Positions 16,101-25,401 of a stretch of DNA of 64,000 nucleotides are shown in pieces. The stretch lies in assembly GCF_023094245.1 (NCBI RefSeq), contig NZ_JALMEW010000011.1:1-64000 (forward strand), in the 5' to 3' direction. A program made the translations under genes and the position numbers. A model generated the notes under the pieces. It was not told where the DNA came from. It searched no databases and was given only the letters and a program-made list of their open reading frames with translations. Numbering within the stretch: the first letter of the stretch is position 1; each line of letters opens with the position of its first letter. The stretch is from Halomonas getboli. GTDB lineage: Bacteria; Pseudomonadota; Gammaproteobacteria; Pseudomonadales; Halomonadaceae.

Positions 16101-17930
16101 ATGCAGCCAGGGAGTGAAGCATTCTCGCAGGCCGATCTGGAGGCCTGGGGCGCCCAGGTCCAGGCGATCGGCGAGGAGTACAAGGCCCTGTTGGAGGAGC
16201 TGATTCCGCGGATGGTGCCGGACGACGCGGCCCAGTCCGTCTATGCCCACATGCGCGAGGCCTTCCAGGCCGGGGCGGAATCGCTGATGCAGGATCCGGC
16301 CCTGCTGTGGGAGACCCAGGCGCGCCTGGTGCAGGACCAGTTCCAGCTGTGGCAGAACGGCATGCGCGCCATGGCCGGCGAGGCCGTGGAACCGCTGGTC
16401 ACGCCGGCCAGGGGCGATCGCCGCTTCCAGGACGAGGCCTGGACCAGCGATCCTCACTATCTCGCCATCATGCAGCAGTACCTGCTGTTCTCGCGCTGGG
16501 TTGAGGAGCTGATCGAGCGCCTCGACGGGCTCTCCGCCGAGCAGAAGCGCAACCTGGCCTTCTACGCGCGCCAGCTGGTCAACGCCATGGCGCCGACCAA
16601 CTTCGTCTCCACCAATCCCGAGGTGATGCGCCGCACCATCGAGACCCGCGGCGAGAACCTGGTCGAGGGCCTGGCCCGGCTGCGCCAGGACCTGCTGGCC
16701 TCCGCCGAGGGGCTGAACGTCACCATGACCGACCGCAGTGCCTTCAGCGTGGGCGAGAACATCGCCGTCACGCCGGGCTCGGTGGTGTACGAGAACGAGC
16801 TGATCCAGCTGATCCAGTACGCGCCGAGCACCGAGCAGGTGTTCAAGACGCCGCTGCTGATCGTGCCGCCGTGGATCAACAAGTACTACATCCTCGACCT
16901 GCGCCAGGACAACTCGCTGGTCAAGTGGCTGGTGGACCAGGGCCACACCGTGTTCCTGATCTCGTGGCGCAACCCGGGCCCCGAGCAGGGCGACCTGACC
17001 TGGGCCGACTACATGCAGCTGGGCCCGATCAGCGCCATGGAGGCGATCGAGCAGGCCACCGGCGAGAAGTCGGTCAACCTGCTGAGCTACTGCGTCGGCG
17101 GCACTCTCGCGGGCTCCACGGTAGCCTATCTGACCAGCACCCGGCGCGGGCGCAAGGTCAAGTCGGCGACCTACATGACCAGCCTGTGGGACTTCCGCGA
17201 TCCCGGCGAGATCGGCGTCTTCCTCGGCGAGCCGGTGCTCAGCGGTATCGAGGCCAAGCTCGAGCAGGACGGCTACCTGGATGGCCGCATCATGGCCTAT
17301 TCGTTCAACCTGCTGCGCGAGAACGATCTGTTCTGGTCGTTCTACATCAACAACTACCTCAAGGGCGACGTGCCGGCGCCCTTCGACCTGCTGTACTGGA
17401 ACACCGACGGCACCAACCTGCCGGCGGCCACCCACGGCTGGTACTTGCGTCACCTCTATGCCGAGAACCGCCTGGTCGAGCCCGGCGGCATCGAGCTCGA
17501 TGGCGTGAAGATCGACCTGCGCAAGATCTCGGTGCCGAGCTACTTCGTCTCCACCCGGGACGACCACATTGCCAAGTGGAACAGCACCTACCACGGCGCG
17601 CTGCTGCCCAAGGGGCCGGTCAAGTTCGTGCTGGGCGGGTCCGGCCATATCGCCGGCATCGTCAATCCGCCGCACAAGAACAAGTACGGCTTCTGGACCA
17701 ACGACGAGCTGCCGCCGACCCCGGAGGAGTGGCTGGAAGGGGCCGAGGCCCACGAGGGTTCCTGGTGGCCGAACTGGCAGGCCTGGATGACCGACAACGG
17801 CTACGCCGACGCCGAGAAGAGGGTGCCGGCGCGCCAGCCCGGCGACGGCGAGCTGGATATCTTGGAGCCGGCGCCCGGGCGGTTCGTCCGCATGACCATT
17901 CCGGAAGTGCTCGGGGAAGCGCAGGAGTAA
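16101..17930 (+). CDS. phaC: class I poly(3-hydroxyalkanoate) synthase
   Basis: A 609-residue PHA synthase polymerising (R)-3-hydroxyacyl-CoA. The lipase-like box has Cys as nucleophile, C331 in LLSYCVGGT; the catalytic Asp is D488 (STRDDHIAKW) and the His H516 (GGSGHIAGI). Length and the PWINKYYILDLRQDNSLVKWLVDQGHTVFLISWRNP block mark class I. The ATG at 16101 is preferred because a perfect GGAGGTG lies seven bases upstream. It follows phaP without phaA or phaB nearby, which is usual in Halomonas. Confidence 0.95.
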   Translation: MQPGSEAFSQADLEAWGAQVQAIGEEYKALLEELIPRMVPDDAAQSVYAHMREAFQAGAESLMQDPALLWETQARLVQDQFQLWQNGMRAMAGEAVEPLVTPARGDRRFQDEAWTSDPHYLAIMQQYLLFSRWVEELIERLDGLSAEQKRNLAFYARQLVNAMAPTNFVSTNPEVMRRTIETRGENLVEGLARLRQDLLASAEGLNVTMTDRSAFSVGENIAVTPGSVVYENELIQLIQYAPSTEQVFKTPLLIVPPWINKYYILDLRQDNSLVKWLVDQGHTVFLISWRNPGPEQGDLTWADYMQLGPISAMEAIEQATGEKSVNLLSYCVGGTLAGSTVAYLTSTRRGRKVKSATYMTSLWDFRDPGEIGVFLGEPVLSGIEAKLEQDGYLDGRIMAYSFNLLRENDLFWSFYINNYLKGDVPAPFDLLYWNTDGTNLPAATHGWYLRHLYAENRLVEPGGIELDGVKIDLRKISVPSYFVSTRDDHIAKWNSTYHGALLPKGPVKFVLGGSGHIAGIVNPPHKNKYGFWTNDELPPTPEEWLEGAEAHEGSWWPNWQAWMTDNGYADAEKRVPARQPGDGELDILEPAPGRFVRMTIPEVLGEAQE

Positions 17931-17962
17931 GGGGTTAGGGGAAAGATGCGAGAGGTAAGGAG

Positions 17963-17987
17963 CAAGGGGCGGCTAGGCCGCCCCTTG
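17963..17987 (+). terminator. hairpin downstream of phaC
   Basis: An 11-bp stem (CAAGGGGCGGC / GCCGCCCCTTG) with loop TAG lies 32 bases after phaC. It has no good T-run on the plus strand. It separates phaC from the convergent lnt gene and the heptamer array. Confidence 0.55.
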
Positions 17988-18014
17988 TGCTATCCGAGCG
18001 GCGGCTCAGGCTGT

Positions 18015-18077
18015 CCTCGCACCTCGCACCTCGCACCTCGCACCTCGCACCTCGCACCTCGCACCTCGCACCTCGCA
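18015..18077. repeat. heptanucleotide tandem array, 9 perfect copies of CCTCGCA
   Basis: Nine exact copies of the 7-mer CCTCGCA (TGCGAGG on the other strand) occupy 63 bases. The array ends two bases before the reverse-strand stop codon of lnt, so in the sense of that gene it reads TGA-GG-(TGCGAGG)n. A second array with the same unit and same junction is at 48756. A degenerate piece (TGCGAGAGGTAAGG) also follows the phaC stop at about 17947. Frames through it encode repeats of SHLAPRT and are not genes. Confidence 0.97.
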
Positions 18078-18079
18078 CC

Positions 18080-19540
18080 TCACCCCTTGCGGCGAATCCG
18101 CAGCCCCGGCAGCACCAGCAGCGCGCCGAGCAGCCACATCGGCCAGCTGCCGGTGCGCGAGAAGGGTGTGAGGCCCTGCATCGGCGTGACCTCGCCGGTC
18201 AGCGTGGCGACCTCGAACTGCGGTGCCCGGTCGGTGACCCGGCCCTGGTCGTCGATCAGCGCGGTGACGCCGTTGCTGGTGGCGCGGATCACCGGACGGC
18301 CGTTCTCCAGCGCCCTCAGCCGGGCCATCTGCAGGTGCTGCAGCGGGCCGATCGAGTGCCCGAACCAGGTGTCGTTGGAGACGGTAAGGATCACGTTGGA
18401 GCGGCGCGCCTGGCGGGCCACCAGGTCGGCGTAGATGATCTCGTAGCAGATGGCGTTGCCGATGCGGGTGCCGGCGGCGTCCAGCGGCGCCTGGTGCTGC
18501 GGCCCCGGGGTCATGGCCGGCATCGGCAGGTCGAAGAAGGCGATGGCGCCGCGCAGCAGGGCCTCCAGCGGCAGGTACTCGCCGAACGGCACCAGGTGGC
18601 GCTTGAGGTAGGTCTCGCCGTCGTCGACGTCGAGCACGCCGTTGTAGTAGCGGCCGTCTTCGCGGGTCAGGATGCCGGTGAGCAGCGTGCTCTGGGGCGG
18701 CAGCAGGGTCTGGGCGCGCTCGAGGATCGGCCGCGCCTGGTCGGCGAACATCGGCAGCGCTGCCTCGGGCCAGATCACCAGGTCCGGGGCGTCATCCAGC
18801 CGGGCGGTCAGCGACAGATAGGTGTTGGCGGCCTGGCGCTGGCCCTCCGGCGTCCACTTGATCAGCTGGGGCAGGTTGCCCTGCAGCAGGGCAACGCGCA
18901 GCGGCTCGCCGGCGGGCGTCGTCCACTGGGCGGGCAGCGCCAGCGGCACCAGCCACAGCGCGGCCAGCGGCAGGGCGGCCCACCAGCGGCGGCGCAGCAG
19001 CGACACGCCGAGGGCCCCGGTCAGGGCCACGATCAGCGACAGCAGGTAGACGCCGCCGACCGGCGCCCAGGGCGCCAGCGGCGAGTCCACCTGGCCGCTG
19101 CCCAGCAGCAGCCAGGGAAAGCCGGTGAACAGCCAGGTGCGCAGCGCCTCGCCCAGCACCCAGGCGCCGGCGAAGGTCAGCACCGACAGCCGTGGCCCGC
19201 ACAGGCGACGGTAGAGGCCGAGGGTGACGGCGAAGAACAATGCCAGGGCGGCGACGAACAGCGCGGTCAGCGCCAGCGCCAGGGGCACGCCGGTATAGCC
19301 GTAGTCGTGGATCGACACATAGACCCAGGACGCGCCGGTGCCGAACAGGCCGAGCCCGTAGCACCAGCCGCGCCAGGCGGCCTGGCGGGCATTGAGCGAT
19401 GGCAGCCCGGCATAGAGCAGGCCGGCGGCCACCGGGGCCAGCCACCAGAGCTGAAACGGGGCGGCGGAGAGCGTGGTGAGCACGCCGGCGGCGATCGCCG
19501 CCAGGGGCCCGAGGAACCGATGAAGGCGAGGGGGCGTCAT
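18080..19540 (-). CDS. lnt: apolipoprotein N-acyltransferase
   Basis: A 486-residue inner-membrane enzyme that adds the third acyl chain to lipoproteins. The N-terminal third has several membrane helices; the C-terminal carbon-nitrogen hydrolase domain shows the catalytic Glu in VIWPEAALPMF, the Lys region near YLKRHLVPFGEYLP, and the catalytic Cys in GNAICYEIIY. The final membrane helix is SWPMWLLGALLVLPGL. It is last in the order phoH-ybeY-corC-lnt, which is conserved in gammaproteobacteria. Confidence 0.96.
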   Translation of the reverse strand: MTPPRLHRFLGPLAAIAAGVLTTLSAAPFQLWWLAPVAAGLLYAGLPSLNARQAAWRGWCYGLGLFGTGASWVYVSIHDYGYTGVPLALALTALFVAALALFFAVTLGLYRRLCGPRLSVLTFAGAWVLGEALRTWLFTGFPWLLLGSGQVDSPLAPWAPVGGVYLLSLIVALTGALGVSLLRRRWWAALPLAALWLVPLALPAQWTTPAGEPLRVALLQGNLPQLIKWTPEGQRQAANTYLSLTARLDDAPDLVIWPEAALPMFADQARPILERAQTLLPPQSTLLTGILTREDGRYYNGVLDVDDGETYLKRHLVPFGEYLPLEALLRGAIAFFDLPMPAMTPGPQHQAPLDAAGTRIGNAICYEIIYADLVARQARRSNVILTVSNDTWFGHSIGPLQHLQMARLRALENGRPVIRATSNGVTALIDDQGRVTDRAPQFEVATLTGEVTPMQGLTPFSRTGSWPMWLLGALLVLPGLRIRRKG

Positions 19541-19599
19541 GGCACCGTCCTTGGTGAAAAAAGCCGGCGGAAAAGGGCCTGGGGCAACGGGTGAGCGGA

Positions 19600-20469
19600 T
19601 CAGTCCTCGGCGGACGCCGAGGCCGGCTCGGCTTCCAGCAGGCGGATGCGGCGGTTGTCGGCGTTGAGCACGGTGAAGCGCCAGCCGCCGATCTCGGTGT
19701 GCTCGCCGCGGCCGGGCAGGTGGCCGAAGCGCTGCATCACCAGGCCGCCGAGGGTGTCGAACTCCTCGTCGGAGAAGCGCGTGCCGAAGCGCTCGTTGAA
19801 GTCCTCGATGGGGGTCAGGGCGCGGATCGCATAGCGCGACTCGTCGAGGGCACGGATGTCTTCTTCCTCGTCGGTGTCGTGCTCGTCCTCGATGTCGCCG
19901 ACGATCTCCTCGAGGATGTCCTCGATGGTGATGATGCCGGCGGTGCCGCCGTATTCGTCCACCACCAGGGCCATGTGATTATGGGTGTCGCGGAACTCCT
20001 TGAGCAGGCTGTTCAGGCGCTTGGATTCCGGCACGAACATGGCCGGGCGCAGCACCTCCTCGAGCCGGAAGGGATGTTCGCTGTCCTGGCCCTGGCGCAG
20101 CAGCGGCAGCAGGTCCTTGACCAGCAGGATGCCCTTCACCTCGTCGAGGTTCTCGCCGACGACCGGATAGCGCGAGTGGCCGGTCTCGAGGATCAGCGGC
20201 AGGTACTCCTCCAGCGGCTGGTCGAGGCCGATGGCGGTGATCTGGGAGCGCGGGATCAGCACCTCGCGGACCTGCTGATCGCTGATGTTCAGGGCGCCCT
20301 CGATGATCATCATGGCGTCCTGTTCGAGCTTGAGGCGGGTCGCCGCCTGGCGCAGGAACTCCAGCAGCTCGTCTCGCGAGCTCGGCTCGTCGCTGTCGCT
20401 GGACAGCGCGCTGAACAGCTTATCGAGCCAGGACCTCTGGCCCTGGCCGGTCGATCGGTCTTCGCTCAT
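19600..20469 (-). CDS. corC: CorC/HlyC family CBS-domain protein
   Basis: A 289-residue soluble protein with two CBS domains (about residues 65-185, starting at the [14 protein letters not shown] region) and a C-terminal CorC_HlyC domain ([18 protein letters not shown]). It is the YbeX type, without membrane helices. Historically linked to Mg/Co efflux, it has more recently been tied to ribosome assembly together with YbeY. It overlaps ybeY by four bases and lies 59 bases before lnt. Confidence 0.93.
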   Translation of the reverse strand: MSEDRSTGQGQRSWLDKLFSALSSDSDEPSSRDELLEFLRQAATRLKLEQDAMMIIEGALNISDQQVREVLIPRSQITAIGLDQPLEEYLPLILETGHSRYPVVGENLDEVKGILLVKDLLPLLRQGQDSEHPFRLEEVLRPAMFVPESKRLNSLLKEFRDTHNHMALVVDEYGGTAGIITIEDILEEIVGDIEDEHDTDEEEDIRALDESRYAIRALTPIEDFNERFGTRFSDEEFDTLGGLVMQRFGHLPGRGEHTEIGGWRFTVLNADNRRIRLLEAEPASASAED

Positions 20470-20978
20470 GCGTCGGCTCTCTCGTCATCGGGGTCGGAAT
20501 CGCGATGCGCCGGGCCGGAGGCCCGATAGGGGTCGGCGATGCCGAGGCCGGCGAGAATCTCTCGCTCCAGCGCTTCCATGATCTCGGCCTCGTCGTCCTC
20601 GATATGGTCGTAGCCCATCAGGTGCAGGGTGCCGTGAACCACCATATGAGCGTAGTGATCGCCGAGCGCCTTGTCCTGATCGAGGGCTTCATCGACCACC
20701 ACCGGGTGGCAGATCACCAGATCGCCGAGCAGCGACAGCGGCACGCCCGGCGGGCACTCGAAGGGGAAGGACAGCACGTTGGTGGGTTTGTCCTTGCTGC
20801 GGTAGTCGCGGTTGAGCGCCTGGCTTTCCTCGGCGTCGACGAAGCGCACCGTCAGCTCATGGCGCGTCTCGTCGGGTTGTTTGGCCAGTACCGCGCCCAC
20901 CCAGGCCTCCAGCGCATCCTGGCTCGGCAGCCCCTCGGCGTCGATGGCCGTCTGGCGGTCGATCTCGGCGGCGCTCAT
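20466..20978 (-). CDS. ybeY: endoribonuclease YbeY (rRNA maturation)
   Basis: A 170-residue zinc metalloprotein with the defining [11 protein letters not shown] motif, whose three His bind zinc, and an upstream conserved Arg in [17 protein letters not shown]. It acts in 16S rRNA 3'-end processing and ribosome quality control. It overlaps its neighbours on both sides by four bases, so translation is coupled from phoH to corC. Confidence 0.95.
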   Translation of the reverse strand: MSAAEIDRQTAIDAEGLPSQDALEAWVGAVLAKQPDETRHELTVRFVDAEESQALNRDYRSKDKPTNVLSFPFECPPGVPLSLLGDLVICHPVVVDEALDQDKALGDHYAHMVVHGTLHLMGYDHIEDDEAEIMEALEREILAGLGIADPYRASGPAHRDSDPDDERADA

Positions 20979-22063
20979 TCGTCTTCCTCGCGGCCGTTCT
21001 GGCGCTCGAGGCGCTCCTGGCGGATGGCCTCGCGCTCCTGCTCGCGGGCCTCGCGCTTGGCGCGGGCCTGGGCCTCTTCCTTGGCCTCGAACTGGTCGTA
21101 GGCCTCGATGATGCGCTGCACCAGCGGGTGGCGTACCACGTCCTTGGCGGCGAAGTGGGTGACGCCGATGCCCGGGGTGCCGTTGAGCACGTCAAGCACC
21201 TGGATCAGCCCCGAGGCCTGGCCGCGGGGCAGGTCGACCTGGGTGATGTCGCCGGTGATCACCGCGGTGGAGCCGAAGCCGATGCGGGTCAGGAACATCT
21301 TCATCTGCTCGCGGGTGGTGTTCTGGCTCTCGTCGAGAATGATGAAGGCGTTGTTCAGGGTGCGGCCGCGCATGTAGGCCAGCGGCGCGATCTCGATGAT
21401 CTGGCGCTCGATCAGCTTGGCGACCTGCTCGAAGCCGATCATCTCGTACAGGGCGTCGTACAGCGGGCGCAGGTAGGGGTCGATCTTCTGCGCCAGGTCG
21501 CCGGGCAGGAAGCCGAGCTTCTCGCCGGCCTCGACCGCCGGGCGCACCAGCAGGATGCGGCGCACCTGCTGCTGGTTCAGCGCCTCCACCGCGGCGGCAA
21601 CGGCCAGGTAGGTCTTGCCGGTGCCGGCCGGGCCGATGCCGAAGTTGATGTCGTGGTCGCGGATGCTCGAGACGTAGCTCTGCTGGTTGAGTCCGCGCGG
21701 CTTGATCAGCGCCTTGGGCGTGCGCAGCAGGACGTCGCCGTCGCCGCTGCCGCCTTCTTCCTCTTCCAAGGCCTCGAGGCCGGATTCCTGCAGGAACAGG
21801 TGCACGGTGTCCGGGGTCAGCTCGCCGGCCTCGGTCTCGCGATAGAGATGCTCGACGACGTTGGAGGCGGCCTTGACCCGGGGGCCGGGGCCGGCCAGCT
21901 GGAAGACGTTGCCCCGGTTGCGCAGGGTGACGCCGAGGCGTTCCTCGATCAGCTTGAGGTGCTCGTCCTGCTGGCCGCAGAGGTTGGCCAGGCGCTGGGG
22001 ATCGTTGGGCTCGAGATTCAGGGTGATGACGCGGTTGGCCGCGGAGGCTGCTGGCTGGCTCAA
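20975..22063 (-). CDS. ybeZ: PhoH-like ATPase (YbeZ)
   Basis: A 362-residue P-loop protein. The Walker A motif is [11 protein letters not shown] (about residues 143-153) and Walker B is [12 protein letters not shown]. The N-terminal part has a KH-like RNA-binding region. The C-terminal about 40 residues are charged coiled-coil ([18 protein letters not shown]). It acts with YbeY in RNA metabolism. It is the first gene of the ybeZ-ybeY-corC-lnt group, separated from miaB by 229 bases that carry inverted repeats. Confidence 0.93.
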   Translation of the reverse strand: MSQPAASAANRVITLNLEPNDPQRLANLCGQQDEHLKLIEERLGVTLRNRGNVFQLAGPGPRVKAASNVVEHLYRETEAGELTPDTVHLFLQESGLEALEEEEGGSGDGDVLLRTPKALIKPRGLNQQSYVSSIRDHDINFGIGPAGTGKTYLAVAAAVEALNQQQVRRILLVRPAVEAGEKLGFLPGDLAQKIDPYLRPLYDALYEMIGFEQVAKLIERQIIEIAPLAYMRGRTLNNAFIILDESQNTTREQMKMFLTRIGFGSTAVITGDITQVDLPRGQASGLIQVLDVLNGTPGIGVTHFAAKDVVRHPLVQRIIEAYDQFEAKEEAQARAKREAREQEREAIRQERLERQNGREEDE

Positions 22064-22106
22064 GACGGGCGAGTCCGTGAGTTGATGGATGTCGGGGTCA
22101 GCTTAC

Positions 22107-22128
22107 TGCCCCGGCAGCTGCCGGGGCA
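22107..22128. repeat. perfect 22-bp palindrome upstream of ybeZ
   Basis: Two 11-base arms, TGCCCCGGCAG and CTGCCGGGGCA, meet without a spacer. It lies 43 bases ahead of the ybeZ start codon on the minus strand, between miaB and ybeZ, and has no T-run on either side. It may be an operator or an mRNA hairpin. A second inverted repeat in the same gap pairs GCGAGCTAA (22202-22210) with TTAGCTCGC (22247-22255). Confidence 0.8.
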
Positions 22129-22292
22129 ATGTGCGTGGACGTCCATGATCTGCTGCGCGTCGGCCATACGGCGTTGAAACCGTGATCAGAATGCTCATTT
22201 GGCGAGCTAAACTGCGCTTCTTCTCACGGTTTCGCCTTGTCTGGCCTTAGCTCGCGAGATCATGAATCGTCCCCGGCCTGAGGAGGGAAGGG

Positions 22293-23636
22293 TCAGAAAC
22301 GCTCCGGCGAGGCCAGGTCGCCGCGCAGCGAGTTGGGCAGCGCCTCGGTGATCTCCACGTCGACGAAGTAGCCGATCAGTTCGGTGGGGTTCGGCGCGCG
22401 GAAGTTGACCACCCGGTTGTTCTCGGTGCGGCCGGACAGCTGGCCCGGGTCCTTCGGCGAGAAGCCGGTGACCAGCACGCGCTGGACGGTGCCCACCATG
22501 CGGCGGCTGATCTGCATGGCCTGCTGGTTGATGCGCTCCTGCAGGATCGCCAGGCGCTGCTTCTTGACCGACTCTGGGGTGTCGTCCTCGAGGCCGGCGG
22601 CCGGGGTGCCGGGGCGGGCCGAGTAGACGAAGCTGAAGGAGACGTCGAAGCCGATGCGACCGATCAGGTCCATGGTGTTCGCGAAGTCCTCCTCGGTCTC
22701 GCCGGGGAAGCCGATGATGAAGTCCGAGGAGAAGCTGATGTCCGGACGTAGCGCACGGATGCGCTCCATCTTGTCCACATACTCCTCGACGGTGTGGCCG
22801 CGCTTCATGGCCGCGAGGATGCGGTCGGAGCCGGCCTGCACCGGCAGGTGCAGGTGGCTGACCAGCTCCGGGATCTCGCCGTAGGCCTCGATCAGGCTGT
22901 CGGAGAACTCCACCGGATGCGAGGTGGTGAAGCGGATGCGGTCGATGCCTTCCACCGCCGCCACGCAGGCGATCAGCTCGGCCAGGTCGATCTCCTCGCC
23001 GAGCTGGTTCTCGCCGCGGTAGGCGTTGACGTTCTGGCCCAGCAGGTTGATCTCGCGCACGCCCTGGTCGGCCAGGTGGATGACCTCGTCCATCACCGCT
23101 TCGAAGGGCCGCGAGACCTCCTCGCCGCGGGTGTAGGGCACCACGCAGAAGGTGCAGTACTTGGAGCAGCCTTCCATCACCGAGACGAAGGCGGTGGCGC
23201 CGTCGGAGCTCGGCTTGGGCAGGTGGTCGAACTTCTCCACCTCGGGGAAGGTCACGTCGACTACCGAGATCTGGTTGTCCTGGCGAGCGTCGAGCATCGA
23301 CGGTACCCGGTGCAGGGTCTGTGGACCGAACACCATGTCGACCTGGGGCGCGCGCTTGCGCAGTGCCTCGCCTTCCTGGCTGGCGACGCAGCCGCCCACG
23401 CCGATGACCAGATCCGGGTTGGCCTCCTTGAGCTTCTTCCAGCGGCCGAGCTGGTGGAAGACCTTCTCCTGGGCCTTCTCGCGGATCGAGCAGGTGTTGA
23501 GCAGGATGACGTCGGCGTCGCGCTCGTCGTCGGTGAGCTCCAGCTGGTGGGATTCGCCGAGCAGATCCGCCATGCGTGCGGAATCGTACTCGTTCATCTG
23601 GCAGCCATGCGTCTTGATGAAGAGTTTCTTCGCCAT
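22293..23636 (-). CDS. miaB: tRNA-2-methylthio-N6-isopentenyladenosine methylthiotransferase
   Basis: A 447-residue radical-SAM enzyme. The N-terminal UPF0004 domain has the auxiliary-cluster cysteines ([33 protein letters not shown]), the radical-SAM motif is CSKYCTFC, and a C-terminal TRAM domain ends with [18 protein letters not shown]. It adds the methylthio group to A37 of tRNAs. The start at 23636 gives the canonical [15 protein letters not shown] beginning; upstream extensions are unsupported. Confidence 0.96.
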   Translation of the reverse strand: MAKKLFIKTHGCQMNEYDSARMADLLGESHQLELTDDERDADVILLNTCSIREKAQEKVFHQLGRWKKLKEANPDLVIGVGGCVASQEGEALRKRAPQVDMVFGPQTLHRVPSMLDARQDNQISVVDVTFPEVEKFDHLPKPSSDGATAFVSVMEGCSKYCTFCVVPYTRGEEVSRPFEAVMDEVIHLADQGVREINLLGQNVNAYRGENQLGEEIDLAELIACVAAVEGIDRIRFTTSHPVEFSDSLIEAYGEIPELVSHLHLPVQAGSDRILAAMKRGHTVEEYVDKMERIRALRPDISFSSDFIIGFPGETEEDFANTMDLIGRIGFDVSFSFVYSARPGTPAAGLEDDTPESVKKQRLAILQERINQQAMQISRRMVGTVQRVLVTGFSPKDPGQLSGRTENNRVVNFRAPNPTELIGYFVDVEITEALPNSLRGDLASPERF

Positions 23637-24031
23637 AAGAATAGGTCGTGGCGCCGTGGCCCGACGTTGCACCGGTGGATATTCGTTCGCAGGAGAGGCG
23701 GCCGGCGGGGCCGTCCGATTGAGAGCGTGGATTATACGCGCCCAGTCGAGGCGGGGCCAGAGCGCCGCAACGCCCGGCCCCCGGGGCTGTGGTACCCTTG
23801 TCGGTTTCGGGCGGGTCGGCTTGGTGGTCAGGAAATGACCGAAATGCTGCCGTATCGGTAGCCACGCCGCCTGGCCGAGGGTTTCCAGCGGTTTTCCCGG
23901 CACTTGTCCACAGATGCTGTGGATGATCCGGAGACGCACTCTCATTGCGGCCGACCGGGCAGGGATGGTCCGGTGATGGCCACCATCGCCGCGAGCGGCG
24001 GACACAGAGCCTTGGACAGCCAGGACGACGC
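23637..24031. promoter_or_regulatory. divergent spacer between miaB and the SH3-domain gene
   Basis: No gene is seen in these 395 bases. An inverted repeat TCCACAG-ATG-CTGTGGA spans 23907-23923, and its left side includes TTGTCCACA (23904-23912), a sequence close to a DnaA box. The promoters of both flanking genes should be here; GTGGATTATACGC near 23730 is a possible -10 region. Nothing marks a replication origin. Confidence 0.4.
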
Positions 24032-24673
24032 ATGACGATGCAACGATACAAGACACTGATGACGCTGGGCGCACTGCTCGGGGCCCTGGCCCTGCCGGCG
24101 CAGGCCCAGCAGGACGATGCCCAGGACGCCGATGCGCGCTGGGTCTCCGGCGACCTCACCACCTATGTGCGCAGCGGCCCCACCGACGGCTATCGCATCG
24201 TCGGCACCCTGACCGCGGGCGATCCGGTCGAGCTGCTCGGCACCCAGGGCGACTACAGCCGGGTGCGCAGCCAGAGCGGCGACGTGGTCTGGGTGCCCTC
24301 GAGCGACCTGCAGGGTGAACCCAGCGCCAAGGTCCAGCTGCCCGCGCTGGAGAAGCGCGTTCAGGATCTCTCCGAAGAGCTCTCCGGCATCAACGAGACC
24401 TGGGAGAGCCGCATGGCCTCGCTCACCGAGACCCTCGACGCCCGCGAGCAGCGCATCGCCGACCTAGAGCAGCGCAATCAGGCCCTGGAATCGGAAAGCG
24501 AGCACGCCAGCGATACCGTGCGCGAGCTGCAGGCGCGACTCGATACCCAGGAGGAAGACCTGCTGATGCGCTACTTCATGTACGGCGGCGGGGTGGCCGG
24601 GGCCGGCCTGCTGGTGGGCCTGATCGTGCCGCACCTGCCGCGTCGTCGCCGCAAGCGCGACCGCTGGTTCTGA
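24032..24673 (+). CDS. SH3-domain envelope protein (TIGR04211 / YgiM type)
   Basis: A 213-residue exported protein. A signal peptide ([19 protein letters not shown]) is followed by a bacterial SH3 domain (residues about 35-95, [27 protein letters not shown]), then a long coiled coil (about 100-180) and a C-terminal membrane anchor ([20 protein letters not shown]) with a basic end. This order is that of YgiM and relatives, of unknown precise role in the cell envelope. Starts at 24032 and 24038 are both possible. Confidence 0.87.
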   Translation: MTMQRYKTLMTLGALLGALALPAQAQQDDAQDADARWVSGDLTTYVRSGPTDGYRIVGTLTAGDPVELLGTQGDYSRVRSQSGDVVWVPSSDLQGEPSAKVQLPALEKRVQDLSEELSGINETWESRMASLTETLDAREQRIADLEQRNQALESESEHASDTVRELQARLDTQEEDLLMRYFMYGGGVAGAGLLVGLIVPHLPRRRRKRDRWF

Positions 24674-24682
24674 GGCGCGACC

Positions 24683-25324
24683 ATGGACAACGAATGGCTC
24701 GCCCGCTGGCGCGAGGGACGCATCGGCTTTCACCGCCACGAGACGCATCCGGCCCTGGTGCGCTACTGGCCCGATCTGGGCGTGGCGCCGGGCACCAAGG
24801 TGCTGGTGCCGCTATGCGGCAAGAGCCTGGATATGCGCTGGCTGGCCGGTGAGGGGCACCCGGTGCTGGGCATCGAACTGGCCGATCAGGCCGTCGAGCA
24901 GTTCCTGGCCGAAGGCGAGGGCGAGGTCTCCCGCTACCGCGGCGACGGCTTCGATATCAGCCGCCAGGGCAACGTGGAGCTGTGGCGCGGCGACTTCTTC
25001 CACTTCCATATCGAGGCCGCCGCCGAGGTGGGCGCCTTCTATGACCGGGCGGCGCTGATCGCGCTGCCCGAGGCGACCCGCCAGCGCTACGCCTTCCACC
25101 TGGCCCAGCTGCTGCCGCCCGGCAGTCAGGGGCTCTTGATCGGCCTGACCCGCGCTTCCGGCGACGAGGGCGGCCCGCCCTTCAGCGTCGACGCCGACGA
25201 GATACGCGAGCTGTTCGCGCCCAACTTCGAACTCGTCCATCTGGCCGATGGCGAGCCCGAACCGGGCAGCGGCTTTCGCGAGAGCGTCTGGTCGCTGACC
25301 CGACGCGGCCCCCGCGGCGACTGA
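24683..25324 (+). CDS. tpm: thiopurine S-methyltransferase
   Basis: A 213-residue SAM-dependent methyltransferase. The N-terminal WLARWREGRIGFHRHETHPALVRYW and VLVPLCGKSLDMRWLAGEGHPVLGIELA segments are diagnostic for bacterial TPMT, known for methylating thiopurines and for tellurite/selenite resistance. It starts nine bases after the SH3-domain gene and likely shares its transcript. A perfect hairpin follows. Confidence 0.94.
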   Translation: MDNEWLARWREGRIGFHRHETHPALVRYWPDLGVAPGTKVLVPLCGKSLDMRWLAGEGHPVLGIELADQAVEQFLAEGEGEVSRYRGDGFDISRQGNVELWRGDFFHFHIEAAAEVGAFYDRAALIALPEATRQRYAFHLAQLLPPGSQGLLIGLTRASGDEGGPPFSVDADEIRELFAPNFELVHLADGEPEPGSGFRESVWSLTRRGPRGD

Positions 25325-25340
25325 TCGCACGGTTCACCAT

Positions 25341-25371
25341 CCGCCCCGTCGGCGTTGCGCCGACGGGGCGG
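25341..25371. terminator. bidirectional hairpin between tpm and the lipoprotein gene
   Basis: A perfect 14-bp GC stem (CCGCCCCGTCGGCG / CGCCGACGGGGCGG) with a TTG loop lies between two convergent genes. There is no T-run on the plus side. Confidence 0.7.
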
Positions 25372-25401
25372 GGCGTTGTGGCGGTGACGAGGGAGGCGCG
25401 A

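Noticed and set aside
18015-18077. CRISPR-like array
   Set aside because: The units are 7 bases and contiguous with no spacers; no cas genes are present.
17987-18434. Frames encoding SHLAPRT repeats at the first heptamer array, and similar at 48730-49113
   Set aside because: The repeats are a by-product of a 7-base unit being read in three frames over 21 bases; they overlap real genes on the other strand.
23904-23912. Replication origin
   Set aside because: Only one DnaA-like box, no AT-rich unwinding cluster and no dnaA/dnaN/gidA neighbours.
22207-24162. 651-codon minus-strand frame overlapping miaB
   Set aside because: It is the miaB region in another frame; miaB itself has all catalytic motifs.
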